A DNA stretch of 64,000 nt, taken from positions 1 to 64,000 of the forward strand of contig CAVQFO010000020.1 of NCBI GenBank assembly GCA_963711725.1, written 5' to 3'. Both the position numbers and the translations under genes were made by a program. The stretch's first letter is position 1. Each line of letters starts with the position of its first letter. Shown in pieces: positions 45,321 through 52,729 of the stretch. The notes beneath the pieces are model-generated. The model made no database searches. It was not told the origin of the DNA and worked only from the letters and a program-made list of their open reading frames with translations. Origin of the DNA: CAVQFO01 sp963711725 (GTDB taxonomy: Bacteria > Pseudomonadota > Gammaproteobacteria > Nitrococcales > Aquisalimonadaceae).

Positions 45321-46807
45321 TGGTCTCGCTCTGGCTGACGCTGGCCGTTCCGCTGCTGGCCGTGCTGCTGCTGGCGGCCTTTGGTGATCGCGCTTGGGCT
45401 GGGCGGTTCAACAGCCTCTGCGCATCGGCCACTTTTGTGGCCGCCCTGGCCATGGCCGGCGACGTGCTGCGGACGGGCTCGTTCACCACGGCGCATCAGC
45501 TCTTTTACGTCGATACCTTCAACGTCTACCTGATTCTGCTCACGGCCTTCGTGGGCATGACCACCGCCTGGTTCTCCCGGCCCTACATGGATCACGAAGT
45601 GGACAGCGGCCGGGTTACGGCCGTGCGCATGCGCTTCTACCACGCCATGTATCAGGCCTTCATCCTGTCCATGCTGGTGGCGCTGTCGACCAATAACCTG
45701 GGCTTGCTGTGGGTGGCCATGGAGGCGGCGACTCTGGCCACGGTGCTGCTGGTCAGTCTGTACCGCACACCCGAGGCGGTGGAGGCGGCCTGGAAGTATT
45801 TCGTGCTCTGCGGCGTGGGCATCGCCCAGGCGCTGTTCGGCACGGTGCTGCTCAATTTTGCCGCCGAGCCGGTGGTGCAGGACAAATCCCAGGCCCTGCT
45901 GTGGAGTACGCTGCACGGCGTGGCCACCCATTTGGACCCCACCGTGATGGGCCTGGCCTTCGTGTTCATGATGGTGGGCTATGGCACCAAGGTGGGCCTG
46001 GTGCCGCTGCACAACTGGCTGCCGGACGCCCACTCCGAGGGCCCCACGCCGGTCTCGGCGGTGCTGTCCGGGCTGCTGCTGAACGTGGCCTTGTACGCCC
46101 TGGTGCGCCTGAAGATGCTGGTGGACCTGTCGCTGTCCGGCGGTGGCGGCGCCGCCGGGCCGCACTTGGCCGGCCAGTTGATGATGGGCTTCGGCCTGCT
46201 CAGTTTCGTGTCGGCGGGGCTGTTCCTGCACCGCCAGCGTGACATCAAGCGCTTGTTCAGTTATTCCTCCATCGAGCACATGGGGCTGATGACCTTCGGC
46301 TTCGGCCTGGGCGGGCCGCTGGCCACCTTCGCCGCGCTGTTGCACATGACGGTTCACTCGCTGACGAAGTCCGCCATCTTCGTCACCGTGGGCCATGCCT
46401 CCCATATCGCCGGCACCCAGGTCATGGACAAGATCCGCGGCTTGATCGCCACCCAGCCGCTGGTGGGCTGGGGGCTGCTGCTGGGTACGGCGGCCATCGC
46501 CGGTTTCCCGCCCTTCGGCGTATTCGCCAGTGAGTTCCTGCTGCTCAGCGCCACCATGAAGAGCATCCCCTGGCTCACCGTGCCGCTGCTGGTCGGGCTG
46601 GCGGTCGCCTTCGCCGGGCTGTTCCGGCATGTCCAGCCCATGGTCTTCGGCGAGGTGCCCGAGGGGCAGAGCGCCGTGCGCGCCAGCATGTTGCCGGTGG
46701 TGCTGCACCTCATCCTGGTGCTGTGGCTGGGTCTGGCCATCCCGGGCCCGCTTGCCCACTGGTTTGACGCCGCGACCCGGCTGATCGCGGGGCAGGGGGC
46801 GCTATGA
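45320..46807 (+). CDS. hyfF: Hydrogenase-4 component F-like antiporter subunit
   Basis: This 495-residue NuoN/NuoL-type membrane subunit contains GLLWVAMEAATLATVLLVSL, WKYFVLCGVGIAQALFGT, YGTKVGLVPLHNWLPDAHSE and the KRLFSYSSIEHMG segment. The lysines and glutamate of the proton path are present. It starts at GTG 45320 (TAGTG overlap with hyfE) and overlaps the next gene by four bases. This is the second antiporter-like subunit of the complex; HyfD is not encoded here. Confidence 0.93.
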   Translation: MVSLWLTLAVPLLAVLLLAAFGDRAWAGRFNSLCASATFVAALAMAGDVLRTGSFTTAHQLFYVDTFNVYLILLTAFVGMTTAWFSRPYMDHEVDSGRVTAVRMRFYHAMYQAFILSMLVALSTNNLGLLWVAMEAATLATVLLVSLYRTPEAVEAAWKYFVLCGVGIAQALFGTVLLNFAAEPVVQDKSQALLWSTLHGVATHLDPTVMGLAFVFMMVGYGTKVGLVPLHNWLPDAHSEGPTPVSAVLSGLLLNVALYALVRLKMLVDLSLSGGGGAAGPHLAGQLMMGFGLLSFVSAGLFLHRQRDIKRLFSYSSIEHMGLMTFGFGLGGPLATFAALLHMTVHSLTKSAIFVTVGHASHIAGTQVMDKIRGLIATQPLVGWGLLLGTAAIAGFPPFGVFASEFLLLSATMKSIPWLTVPLLVGLAVAFAGLFRHVQPMVFGEVPEGQSAVRASMLPVVLHLILVLWLGLAIPGPLAHWFDAATRLIAGQGAL

Positions 46808-48396
46808 CCGGCCAGCGGCAACCCTTCGACTGGTGGAGCGGCTTCCTGCAGCGCTTGCAGGCTCAGGATGTCCGTGCCGAAGAGGCAGGACCCGTACCGC
46901 CGGCGCGCGTGGTTCAGGTCTATCCGCGGGATTGGGCGGAGCTGATGCGCCTGGCCCGGGAGTGGGGCATGCGCTGGTGCGCCAAATGGGCGGATCCGGC
47001 GGACGACGGTTTCCAGGTCGCCGCCTGCCTGGAGCACGGCGGCGATTACATGCTCGTCCGCGCCCTGGTGCCCCTGGATGAACCCATCCTGCCCTCCGAT
47101 GCCGGGATCTATCCCGCCGCCGACCGGATGGAGCGCCACATCCACGATCTCACAGGAGTGGATTTTGCCGCTCAGCCCGACGGGCGCCGCTGGACCCGCC
47201 ATCAGGCCTGGCCGGCGGATCGGTTCCCGCTGCGCCGGGATTATCCCCCGGCCGGCGAAAGCACCGATCCCGTGCCGCCAGATGCGGACTATCCGTTCCT
47301 GCGTGCCCAGGGCAGCGGCGTCTGCGAGATCCCCGTGGGGCCGATCCACGCCGGCATCATCGAGCCCGGCCATTTCCGCTTCCAGGCCGTGGGCGAGACG
47401 GTGCTGAACCTGGAAGAGCGCCTGGGCTACACCCACAAGGGCACCGAAAAGGTGGCCGAGGGCCGGGATGCCGCCGGTCTGGCCCGGCTGGCCGGGCGGG
47501 TCTCCGGCGACACCACCGTGGCCCACACCTGGGCCGCCTGCATGGCCATGGAGCGCGCCGCCGGTATCGAAGTCCCGCCGCGGGCGCTGTGGCTGCGGGC
47601 GCTGATGGCCGAGCGCGAGCGGGTCGCCAATCATCTGGGCGACATCGGCGCCATCTGCAACGACGTCGGCTTCGCCTTCGCTCAATACCAGTTCAGCCGC
47701 CTGCGCGAACAATGGCAGCGGGTCAGCGCCGCCGCCTTCGGTCATCGGCTGATGATGGATCGTATCGTGCCCGGCGGCGTGGCCGTGGACCTCACCCCCG
47801 AAGAAGGCGACCGGCAAGCTGCCCAGGTGGCGGAAATCCGTACCGAAGTTGAATACCTCATGACCGTGCTGCGCGACCAGGAATCCCTGCAGGATCGCTT
47901 GGTCACCACCGGCATCCTGCCTCCGGACATCGCCCGCAGCCTGGGTTGCCTGGGCTACGTGGGCCGGGCCAGCGGCCACGCCTTCGACCTGCGAAGGCAC
48001 GCAGCCTACCCTCCCTATGACGGTTTCGAAGTGCCCGTGCCGGTCTACACCGAAGGGGACGTGGCCGCGCGGTTACAGGTGCGCGTGGACGAACTGCTGA
48101 CCAGTTTGGGCCTGATCGAGCGAATCTTGTTGGGATTGCCGACCGGCGATATTGCGGCGCCTTGGACGCCTCCGTCCACCGCCGTCGCCGGCCTTGGTTT
48201 GGTGGAAGGCTGGCGCGGCGAAATCCTGGCCTACGTCCGCTTTGGCACGGACGGCGCCATCGCCCGCTACTTCCCCCGCGACCCCAGTTGGATGAACTGG
48301 CCCGCGCTGGAGCACCTGCTCCGCGGCAACATCGTCCCGGACTTTCCGGTGTGCAACAAATCGGTCAACGGCAGCTACTCCGGCGTGGATTTGTGA
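46804..48396 (+). CDS. hyfG: Hydrogenase-4 large-subunit-like protein lacking NiFe cysteines (Ehr type)
   Basis: This 530-residue protein has an N-terminal NuoC-like part (about 1-150) fused to a NuoD/HyfG-like part (VGPIHAGIIEPGHFRFQAVG, LGYTHKGTEKVAEGRD, RERVANHLGDIGAICNDVGF, PFDLR-like HAFDLRRHAAYPP). NiFe hydrogenases carry RxCGxC before the VxHT region and DPCxxC at the C-terminus. Here those places read LAGRVSGDTTVAHTWAA and FPVCNKSVNGSYSGVDL, with no CxxC pair anywhere. It therefore cannot bind a NiFe site. It fits the 'energy-converting hydrogenase related' complexes. Whether it handles quinone or another substrate is unknown. Confidence 0.9.
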   Translation: MTGQRQPFDWWSGFLQRLQAQDVRAEEAGPVPPARVVQVYPRDWAELMRLAREWGMRWCAKWADPADDGFQVAACLEHGGDYMLVRALVPLDEPILPSDAGIYPAADRMERHIHDLTGVDFAAQPDGRRWTRHQAWPADRFPLRRDYPPAGESTDPVPPDADYPFLRAQGSGVCEIPVGPIHAGIIEPGHFRFQAVGETVLNLEERLGYTHKGTEKVAEGRDAAGLARLAGRVSGDTTVAHTWAACMAMERAAGIEVPPRALWLRALMAERERVANHLGDIGAICNDVGFAFAQYQFSRLREQWQRVSAAAFGHRLMMDRIVPGGVAVDLTPEEGDRQAAQVAEIRTEVEYLMTVLRDQESLQDRLVTTGILPPDIARSLGCLGYVGRASGHAFDLRRHAAYPPYDGFEVPVPVYTEGDVAARLQVRVDELLTSLGLIERILLGLPTGDIAAPWTPPSTAVAGLGLVEGWRGEILAYVRFGTDGAIARYFPRDPSWMNWPALEHLLRGNIVPDFPVCNKSVNGSYSGVDL

Positions 48397-48410
48397 CGAG
48401 GAGATAAACC

Positions 48411-48920
48411 GTGCTGCGAATGCTCAACAAGATCCGAACCGTGGGCGTCATCACCGAGCCGCTGCCCGAGCAGATGGAATCGGCCTTGAGTGAGACCGGC
48501 GAGCGCCTGCGCAAGGAAATCGGCCGCCGCTTCGCCGGCAGCCTCGCCATTCGCGCCGTGGACGCCGGTTCGTGCAACGGCTGCGAACTGGAGATCCACG
48601 CCCTCAACAACGCCTACTACGACATCGAACGCTTCGGCGTGCACTTCGTCGCCTCCCCCCGCCATGCCGACATGCTGCTGGTCACCGGCCCCGTCTCCAA
48701 ACACATGGAAGCCGCCCTGCGGCGCGTCTACGACGCCACGCCCGATCCCAAACTGGTGGTGGCCGTGGGCGAATGCGGCGCCACCGGCGGCGAGTTCGCC
48801 GGCTGCTACGCCACCTGCGGAGGCGTGAGCAACGTGCTGCCGGTGGATGCCGTCATCCCTGGTTGCCCGCCCACGCCCTTGCAGTTGATGTGTGGGTTGT
48901 TGGAAGTGATTCGCGGCTAA
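48411..48920 (+). CDS. hyfI: Hydrogenase-4 small-subunit-like / NuoB-type Fe-S protein
   Basis: This 169-residue protein of the HycG/NuoB family has the four ligands of the proximal (N2-type) 4Fe-4S cluster: GSCNGCELE, GECGATGGEF and VIPGCPPTP. It lies 14 bases after hyfG behind a GAGGAG site. With the large subunit it forms the peripheral arm of the complex. No ferredoxin-type HyfA/HyfH gene and no hydrogenase maturation gene lies nearby, so the electron input is unknown. Confidence 0.93.
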   Translation: MLRMLNKIRTVGVITEPLPEQMESALSETGERLRKEIGRRFAGSLAIRAVDAGSCNGCELEIHALNNAYYDIERFGVHFVASPRHADMLLVTGPVSKHMEAALRRVYDATPDPKLVVAVGECGATGGEFAGCYATCGGVSNVLPVDAVIPGCPPTPLQLMCGLLEVIRG

Positions 48921-48938
48921 GGGTTAGCGGCGATATCC

Positions 48939-49020
48939 CGTAGCCCGGATGAGGCGAAGCGCAATCCGGGGTCTTCGGCCTGGACGTTCCCGGATTCCGC
49001 TTCGCTACATCCGGGCTACG
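48939..49020. repeat. CGTAGCCCGGATG-type inverted repeat
   Basis: Two 32-base arms (48939-48970, beginning CGTAGCCCGGATGAGGCGAA, and 48989-49020, its inverse with three mismatches) flank an 18-base loop, immediately after the hyf operon and before the convergent Sco gene. A TAGGGTGGGCGCAGCCCACG copy follows at about 49051. The hairpin may terminate transcription from both sides. Confidence 0.8.
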
Positions 49021-49102
49021 GTGCCGAAGGTTTAGCCACCGTCGCATCGTAGGGTGGGCGCAGCCCACGCGGACTCTTCGTTCTCCGGCGGTCAGCCGGG
49101 GG

Positions 49103-49726
49103 TTAGCGGGCCGCCAGGGCCTTCAGGTCATGGGCCATGGCCCCGACTTTGTCTTTGTACGTCATGACCAGTTGCACGTGGCCTTTGGGGTCGAAGGCAA
49201 AAATCGCGGCGCTGTGATACACGGGATAATTGCCGTCGCTGTCCTTCTTGCCATAGCGGTAGACCACCCGGTAGCGCTTGGTGAGGGCCGTGAGTTCGCT
49301 TTTTGTGCCGGTCAGGCCGACGATGTGGGGGCCGAAGGCGTGGACGTAGGTGCCGAGTGTCTTCGGCGAATCCCTGGCCGGGTCGACGCTGACGAAGAGC
49401 ATGCGCACCCGATCCGCCAGCGGGCCCATCTTGTGGAAGGCCTCTTCGACTTTGGCCAGTGTGGTCGGGCAGACGTCGGGGCAGTGGGTATAGCCGAAGT
49501 ACAGCAGATTGATCTTGCCGAAGTAGCGTTTGGCGTGGACGGTATCGCCATCGGTGTCGGTCAGAGTGAAGTGGAGATCCGGCATCACGCCGGCGATGTG
49601 TTTGGTCTGCCAATGGACGTGTCCATGGCCGCTGCATCCGCCCACCAGCAGGGCCGCGCCGAGCACCAACGCGGCGCGGGCCCCGAGGCCGAATCTTCGA
49701 TTCCCTGTAGGCGCCTCAATGGGCAC
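49103..49726 (-). CDS. senC: SCO1/SenC-family copper chaperone lipoprotein
   Basis: This 207-residue membrane-anchored protein has a lipobox LLVGGC with Cys31, followed by His-rich HGHVHW. The thioredoxin-like fold carries the copper site YTHCPDVCPTTL (Cys82, Cys86) and a distal His in VYHSAAIFAF. Sco proteins deliver copper to the CuA site of cytochrome oxidase and help sense redox state. GTG 49726 overlaps the end of the PCu(A)C gene by 11 bases and is taken as the start because the upstream extension has no signal-like sequence. It is in an operon with the chaperone gene, divergent from regBA, as senC/prrC is linked to regBA in Rhodobacter. Confidence 0.93.
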   Translation of the reverse strand: MPIEAPTGNRRFGLGARAALVLGAALLVGGCSGHGHVHWQTKHIAGVMPDLHFTLTDTDGDTVHAKRYFGKINLLYFGYTHCPDVCPTTLAKVEEAFHKMGPLADRVRMLFVSVDPARDSPKTLGTYVHAFGPHIVGLTGTKSELTALTKRYRVVYRYGKKDSDGNYPVYHSAAIFAFDPKGHVQLVMTYKDKVGAMAHDLKALAAR

Positions 49727-50150
49727 CGGTGGCTCCCGCGCCCTTGACGGCGAACGGTTCCGTGACGGTGCTGCCGTCGGCGAACTTGAGGGTGATCTTG
49801 ACGGTATCGCCGACCTTGAGCGGATCATGGGGCGGCATCAGCATGATGTGGTAGCCGCCGGGCGCGAAGTGGGCGGCCTGGCCGGCAGGGATGGCGACGC
49901 GCATGACGTGGACCATCTTCTCCTGGCCATTTTCGCTTTTGCTCTGATGCAGCATGGCCTTCTTGAAGCCCACCGCGGACGCGCCGGTGAGTGCGACTTC
50001 GTGGCCGGATCGGTTGGAAATGGTGCAGTAGGCGGCGGCCGGAAGTTTGCCCGGCAGAAGCCGGATCCAACCATCGGATACGGTAACGCCGCCGGCCCAT
50101 GCGCTGGAGGACGCCAGCAGCGCCACGGCGATTGTCATTTTCTTCAGCAT
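49716..50150 (-). CDS. PCu(A)C-type periplasmic copper chaperone
   Basis: This is a 144-residue protein with a signal peptide (MLKKMTIAVALLASSSAWAG). The copper ligands are His68 (KKAMLHQS), a Met at about 79-83 (EKMVHVM), and His101/Met103 (GYHIMLMPP), matching the H...M...HxM pattern of the family. It binds Cu(I) and passes it to Sco or cytochrome oxidase. ATG 50150 is chosen because the signal peptide begins there; the open frame runs further upstream without a start context. It is followed by senC. Confidence 0.93.
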   Translation of the reverse strand: MLKKMTIAVALLASSSAWAGGVTVSDGWIRLLPGKLPAAAYCTISNRSGHEVALTGASAVGFKKAMLHQSKSENGQEKMVHVMRVAIPAGQAAHFAPGGYHIMLMPPHDPLKVGDTVKITLKFADGSTVTEPFAVKGAGATGAH

Positions 50151-50459
50151 GCCCGGTTCCCCTGGGAGTGGTCTAAAATCCAGGCCGTAAGAAAACAGAT
50201 GGCCGCTTGTGCGGCAATGCGACAAATTGTCGCAGGGGCGGTACCGAGCCATCTGCTAGCCGGTATATTTCATGAATTCGCGTGAACGTCGCGTATGGGT
50301 TGGAGTTCACAAGTGTTTTTCCGATTGAGCGCCGTATCCGGGTATACGGTCGATTGAGGAAAAGCGCTTGTGGGCTCAAAGACATAGCGAGGGCGCGTGA
50401 ACTCATGGAATATCCGGGCTAGCATAACGGCCGGGCAGACATCTTCCGGAAAATCCACC
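50151..50459. promoter_or_regulatory. Divergent regulatory region between copper chaperones and regBA
   Basis: This 309-base region drives the chaperone operon leftward and the RegB-RegA frame rightward. It holds the RegA/PrrA-type palindrome at 50218-50234 and a half-related site GCGTGAACGTCGC near 50280-50292. No clear -35/-10 pair can be defined by eye. Confidence 0.7.
50218..50234. promoter_or_regulatory. RegA/PrrA-type operator (GCGAC-N5-GTCGC)
   Basis: TGCGACAAATTGTCGCA is a perfect 17-bp palindrome with 8-bp arms. Its core GCGAC-AAATT-GTCGC matches the inverted GCGNC/GNCGC half-sites with 5-bp spacing described for PrrA/RegA family regulators. It is 68 bases upstream of the PCu(A)C start and 226 upstream of the regB start, so it probably lets the redox regulator control the copper chaperones and perhaps itself. 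Confidence 0.7.
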
Positions 50460-52259
50460 ATGTTTCAGCAGATCGATCCCGATTCCGAGTATCTGGCCGT
50501 CAACGTCCGTCGGCTCGTGCTTCTGCGCTTTCTTGCCGTCGGCGGTCAGATCGCGACCATCGTGGTGACGGAGCGGGCGCTGGGCATGCACCTGCCGTGG
50601 CTGCCGCTGGCGTGCATTCTCGGTCTGTTGCTCGGCTTCAATCTGCTTACGGCGCGACGACTTCGCCGAGGTGGGAACGTGTCCATCGCGACCCAGCTCT
50701 GGGTGGATTGCATCGCCCTGACGCTGGTGCTGGGCCTGACCGGCGGCGGAACCAATCCTTTCGCATGGTTGCTTCTGCTGCCGCTGGTGTTTGCGGCCAT
50801 GACGCTTTCCCGACGGGCGGTGTGGTGGTTCGGCGGCTTCACGGCCGCGTGCTATACGGCCGTGGCCTGGACTCATGTTCCGCTTCCCGGTATGCACTCC
50901 CTGGGCGAGCCGGGCTTCCGCCTGCATGTGTTCGGCATGTGGGTGGGATTCATCGTGTGCTCGGCCACCATCGCCTACTTCGTCACCGACATTGCCCAGA
51001 CTTTGCGCCGCCGGGAACGGGAGCTGGCCGCGGCGCGGGAGCGTGAACTGCGCGACGACCATCTGCTGGGCGTGGGGATCGTCGCCGCGGGCGCCGCCCA
51101 TGAGCTCGGCACGCCGCTTTCCACCATGGCCGTTCTGATCCGTGAAATGAGCGAGCGGGCCTGCCTGAAGGAAGACCCGGATGCCCGTGACGACCTGGCC
51201 TTGCTGCGCGGGCAGATCGACCGCTGCAAGCGGGTGTTGTCGGTGCTTTCAGGCGCCGCCTATGAGGAGGAACAGGAAACGGGGACATCCATGGCGCTGC
51301 CCGAGTATCTCAAACGGGTGGTTTGCCAGTGGAAGCGGGGAATGCCCGAGCGCGACGTGCTCGTGGAATGCGAGATCGAAGATGCGGAACCGTGCATTCC
51401 CGCGAGCCTGGCCTTGACCCAGACCCTGGCCAACCTGCTTCAGAACGCCGCCGAAGCCAGCCGGCAACCGATTGGCCTGCGAGCGTTTGCTTCCAACGGC
51501 CAGGTCGTTCTGGAAGTCCGCGACCGGGGCGCGGGCCCGGCAGCCATTGGCGATCCGCACCGGCCGGTACGCAGTGCAAAGGGGCCTGGGCGCGGTCTCG
51601 GCCTGTATTTGTCCAACGCCTTGATCGAGCGTCTGGGCGGTCGCCTTGAGTTCGACTCCGCCGTCGGCGGCGGGACCGTTGCCCGCATCACGTTGCCGCT
51701 GCGGTCGCGGGGGCGGTTTCCAGTCATGCCGCCTGAGAACGTGCTGATTGTCGACGACGACCCGGTGTTCTGCCGGGTGCTGGCGCGGGCGCTGGATCGC
51801 CGTGGGTATCGCGTCGCCCAGGCCCAAAACCTGGCCGATGCCCGGGCAGCACTCAAGACGACAATGCCGGGCTATATGGTCCTGGATCTGAGGCTGGACG
51901 AAGAATCGGGTCTGGAGATAATCGACGAGGCGTTGAATGCCGTCCCCGAGATGGAGATCGTCGTGCTCACCGGGTTCGCCAGCATCGCCACCGCCGTGGA
52001 AGCGATCAAGCGGGGCGCGCGCGACTATCTTGCCAAGCCGGCCGATGCCGACGAAATCCTGGCGGCCCTGACCGCCGCGCCTCGGGAATCAAAGGCGTCC
52101 ATCCCCGAGCACCCGCCGTCGGTCCGAAAACTCGAGTGGGAACACATTCAGCGCGTGCTCCAGCAGCACGGCGGCAACATCTCGGCCACCGCCCGCGCCC
52201 TGAACATGCATCGCCGTACCTTGCAGCGGAAACTGGGCAAGAAGCCGGTGCGGGACTGA
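50460..52259 (+). CDS. regB-regA: RegB-RegA (PrrBA/RoxSR-like) redox histidine kinase and regulator in one frame
   Basis: The frame encodes 599 residues. Residues 1-420 are a RegB/PrrB kinase: six hydrophobic segments, the quinone-sensing GGGTNPF at 95-101, the H-box AAGAAHELGTPLS with His214, the redox-active Cys256 in QIDRCKRVLSVL, the N-box LANLLQNAAEAS and G-boxes ending at ARITLPLRSRGRF. From Met423 an entire RegA follows: receiver VLIVDDDPVFCR, phospho-Asp476 in VLDLRLDEESGLE, and the Fis-type helix-turn-helix NISATARALNMHRRTLQRKL. In other bacteria these are two proteins. One added G in the G run at about 51706-51711 would instead end RegB at a TGA overlapping the ATG 51726 of regA, so the fusion may be an indel artefact. 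Confidence 0.9.
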   Translation: MFQQIDPDSEYLAVNVRRLVLLRFLAVGGQIATIVVTERALGMHLPWLPLACILGLLLGFNLLTARRLRRGGNVSIATQLWVDCIALTLVLGLTGGGTNPFAWLLLLPLVFAAMTLSRRAVWWFGGFTAACYTAVAWTHVPLPGMHSLGEPGFRLHVFGMWVGFIVCSATIAYFVTDIAQTLRRRERELAAARERELRDDHLLGVGIVAAGAAHELGTPLSTMAVLIREMSERACLKEDPDARDDLALLRGQIDRCKRVLSVLSGAAYEEEQETGTSMALPEYLKRVVCQWKRGMPERDVLVECEIEDAEPCIPASLALTQTLANLLQNAAEASRQPIGLRAFASNGQVVLEVRDRGAGPAAIGDPHRPVRSAKGPGRGLGLYLSNALIERLGGRLEFDSAVGGGTVARITLPLRSRGRFPVMPPENVLIVDDDPVFCRVLARALDRRGYRVAQAQNLADARAALKTTMPGYMVLDLRLDEESGLEIIDEALNAVPEMEIVVLTGFASIATAVEAIKRGARDYLAKPADADEILAALTAAPRESKASIPEHPPSVRKLEWEHIQRVLQQHGGNISATARALNMHRRTLQRKLGKKPVRD

Positions 52260-52729
52260 CCTTCTTGGGCAATGGAGCCTGCATTTGCGGGGGGCTTTGC
52301 GCCCTTGCAGGGAGACGGGCCGGGGGCAAAAGGGGCAAGCAGATGCCAGATGAAGATCCGCGTCCCGTTAATACCGCGCGCCCGTGCGCCCTAGTTTCCA
52401 TGCTTTCCCATTCTCGCCCGGGGTCCGCATTTCGATGTTCAGCGCGCAGTTTGGGCTGACGAAGGAAGCCCAGTGCCCGCTTTCGTTCAGGTGCCACATT
52501 TCCGGAATTGCTGCCAAACGCCTCCTCACCACACGGTGCCCCTGGCAAGACGCAAACGCAACGCATGGCGCTTCTTCTTCCCTGGCGGGCATTGTCCAAA
52601 AATGTTGGGCTTCCCGCGTCAGCGCAACCTACGCAGGCTTAGCCGCTCTGGGTACGTAGGGTGGGCGCAGCCGCTACGCTGTACATCGCGAAATCCGCGT
52701 GGGCTTCGCCCACCCTACACATTCTGTTT
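52260..52729. other. Intergenic region downstream of regBA
   Basis: This 470-base gap contains no convincing gene. A GC-rich self-complementary stretch (CCTGCA ... TGCAGG) lies within 40 bases of the regBA stop and may be its terminator. At about 52656-52720 lie two TAGGGTGGGCG-type repeat arms in inverse orientation. Confidence 0.55.

Noticed and set aside
46804..48396. Calling the large subunit a NiFe hydrogenase
   Set aside because: Neither CxxC pair for the NiFe site is present and no maturation genes are visible; the Ehr assignment fits better.
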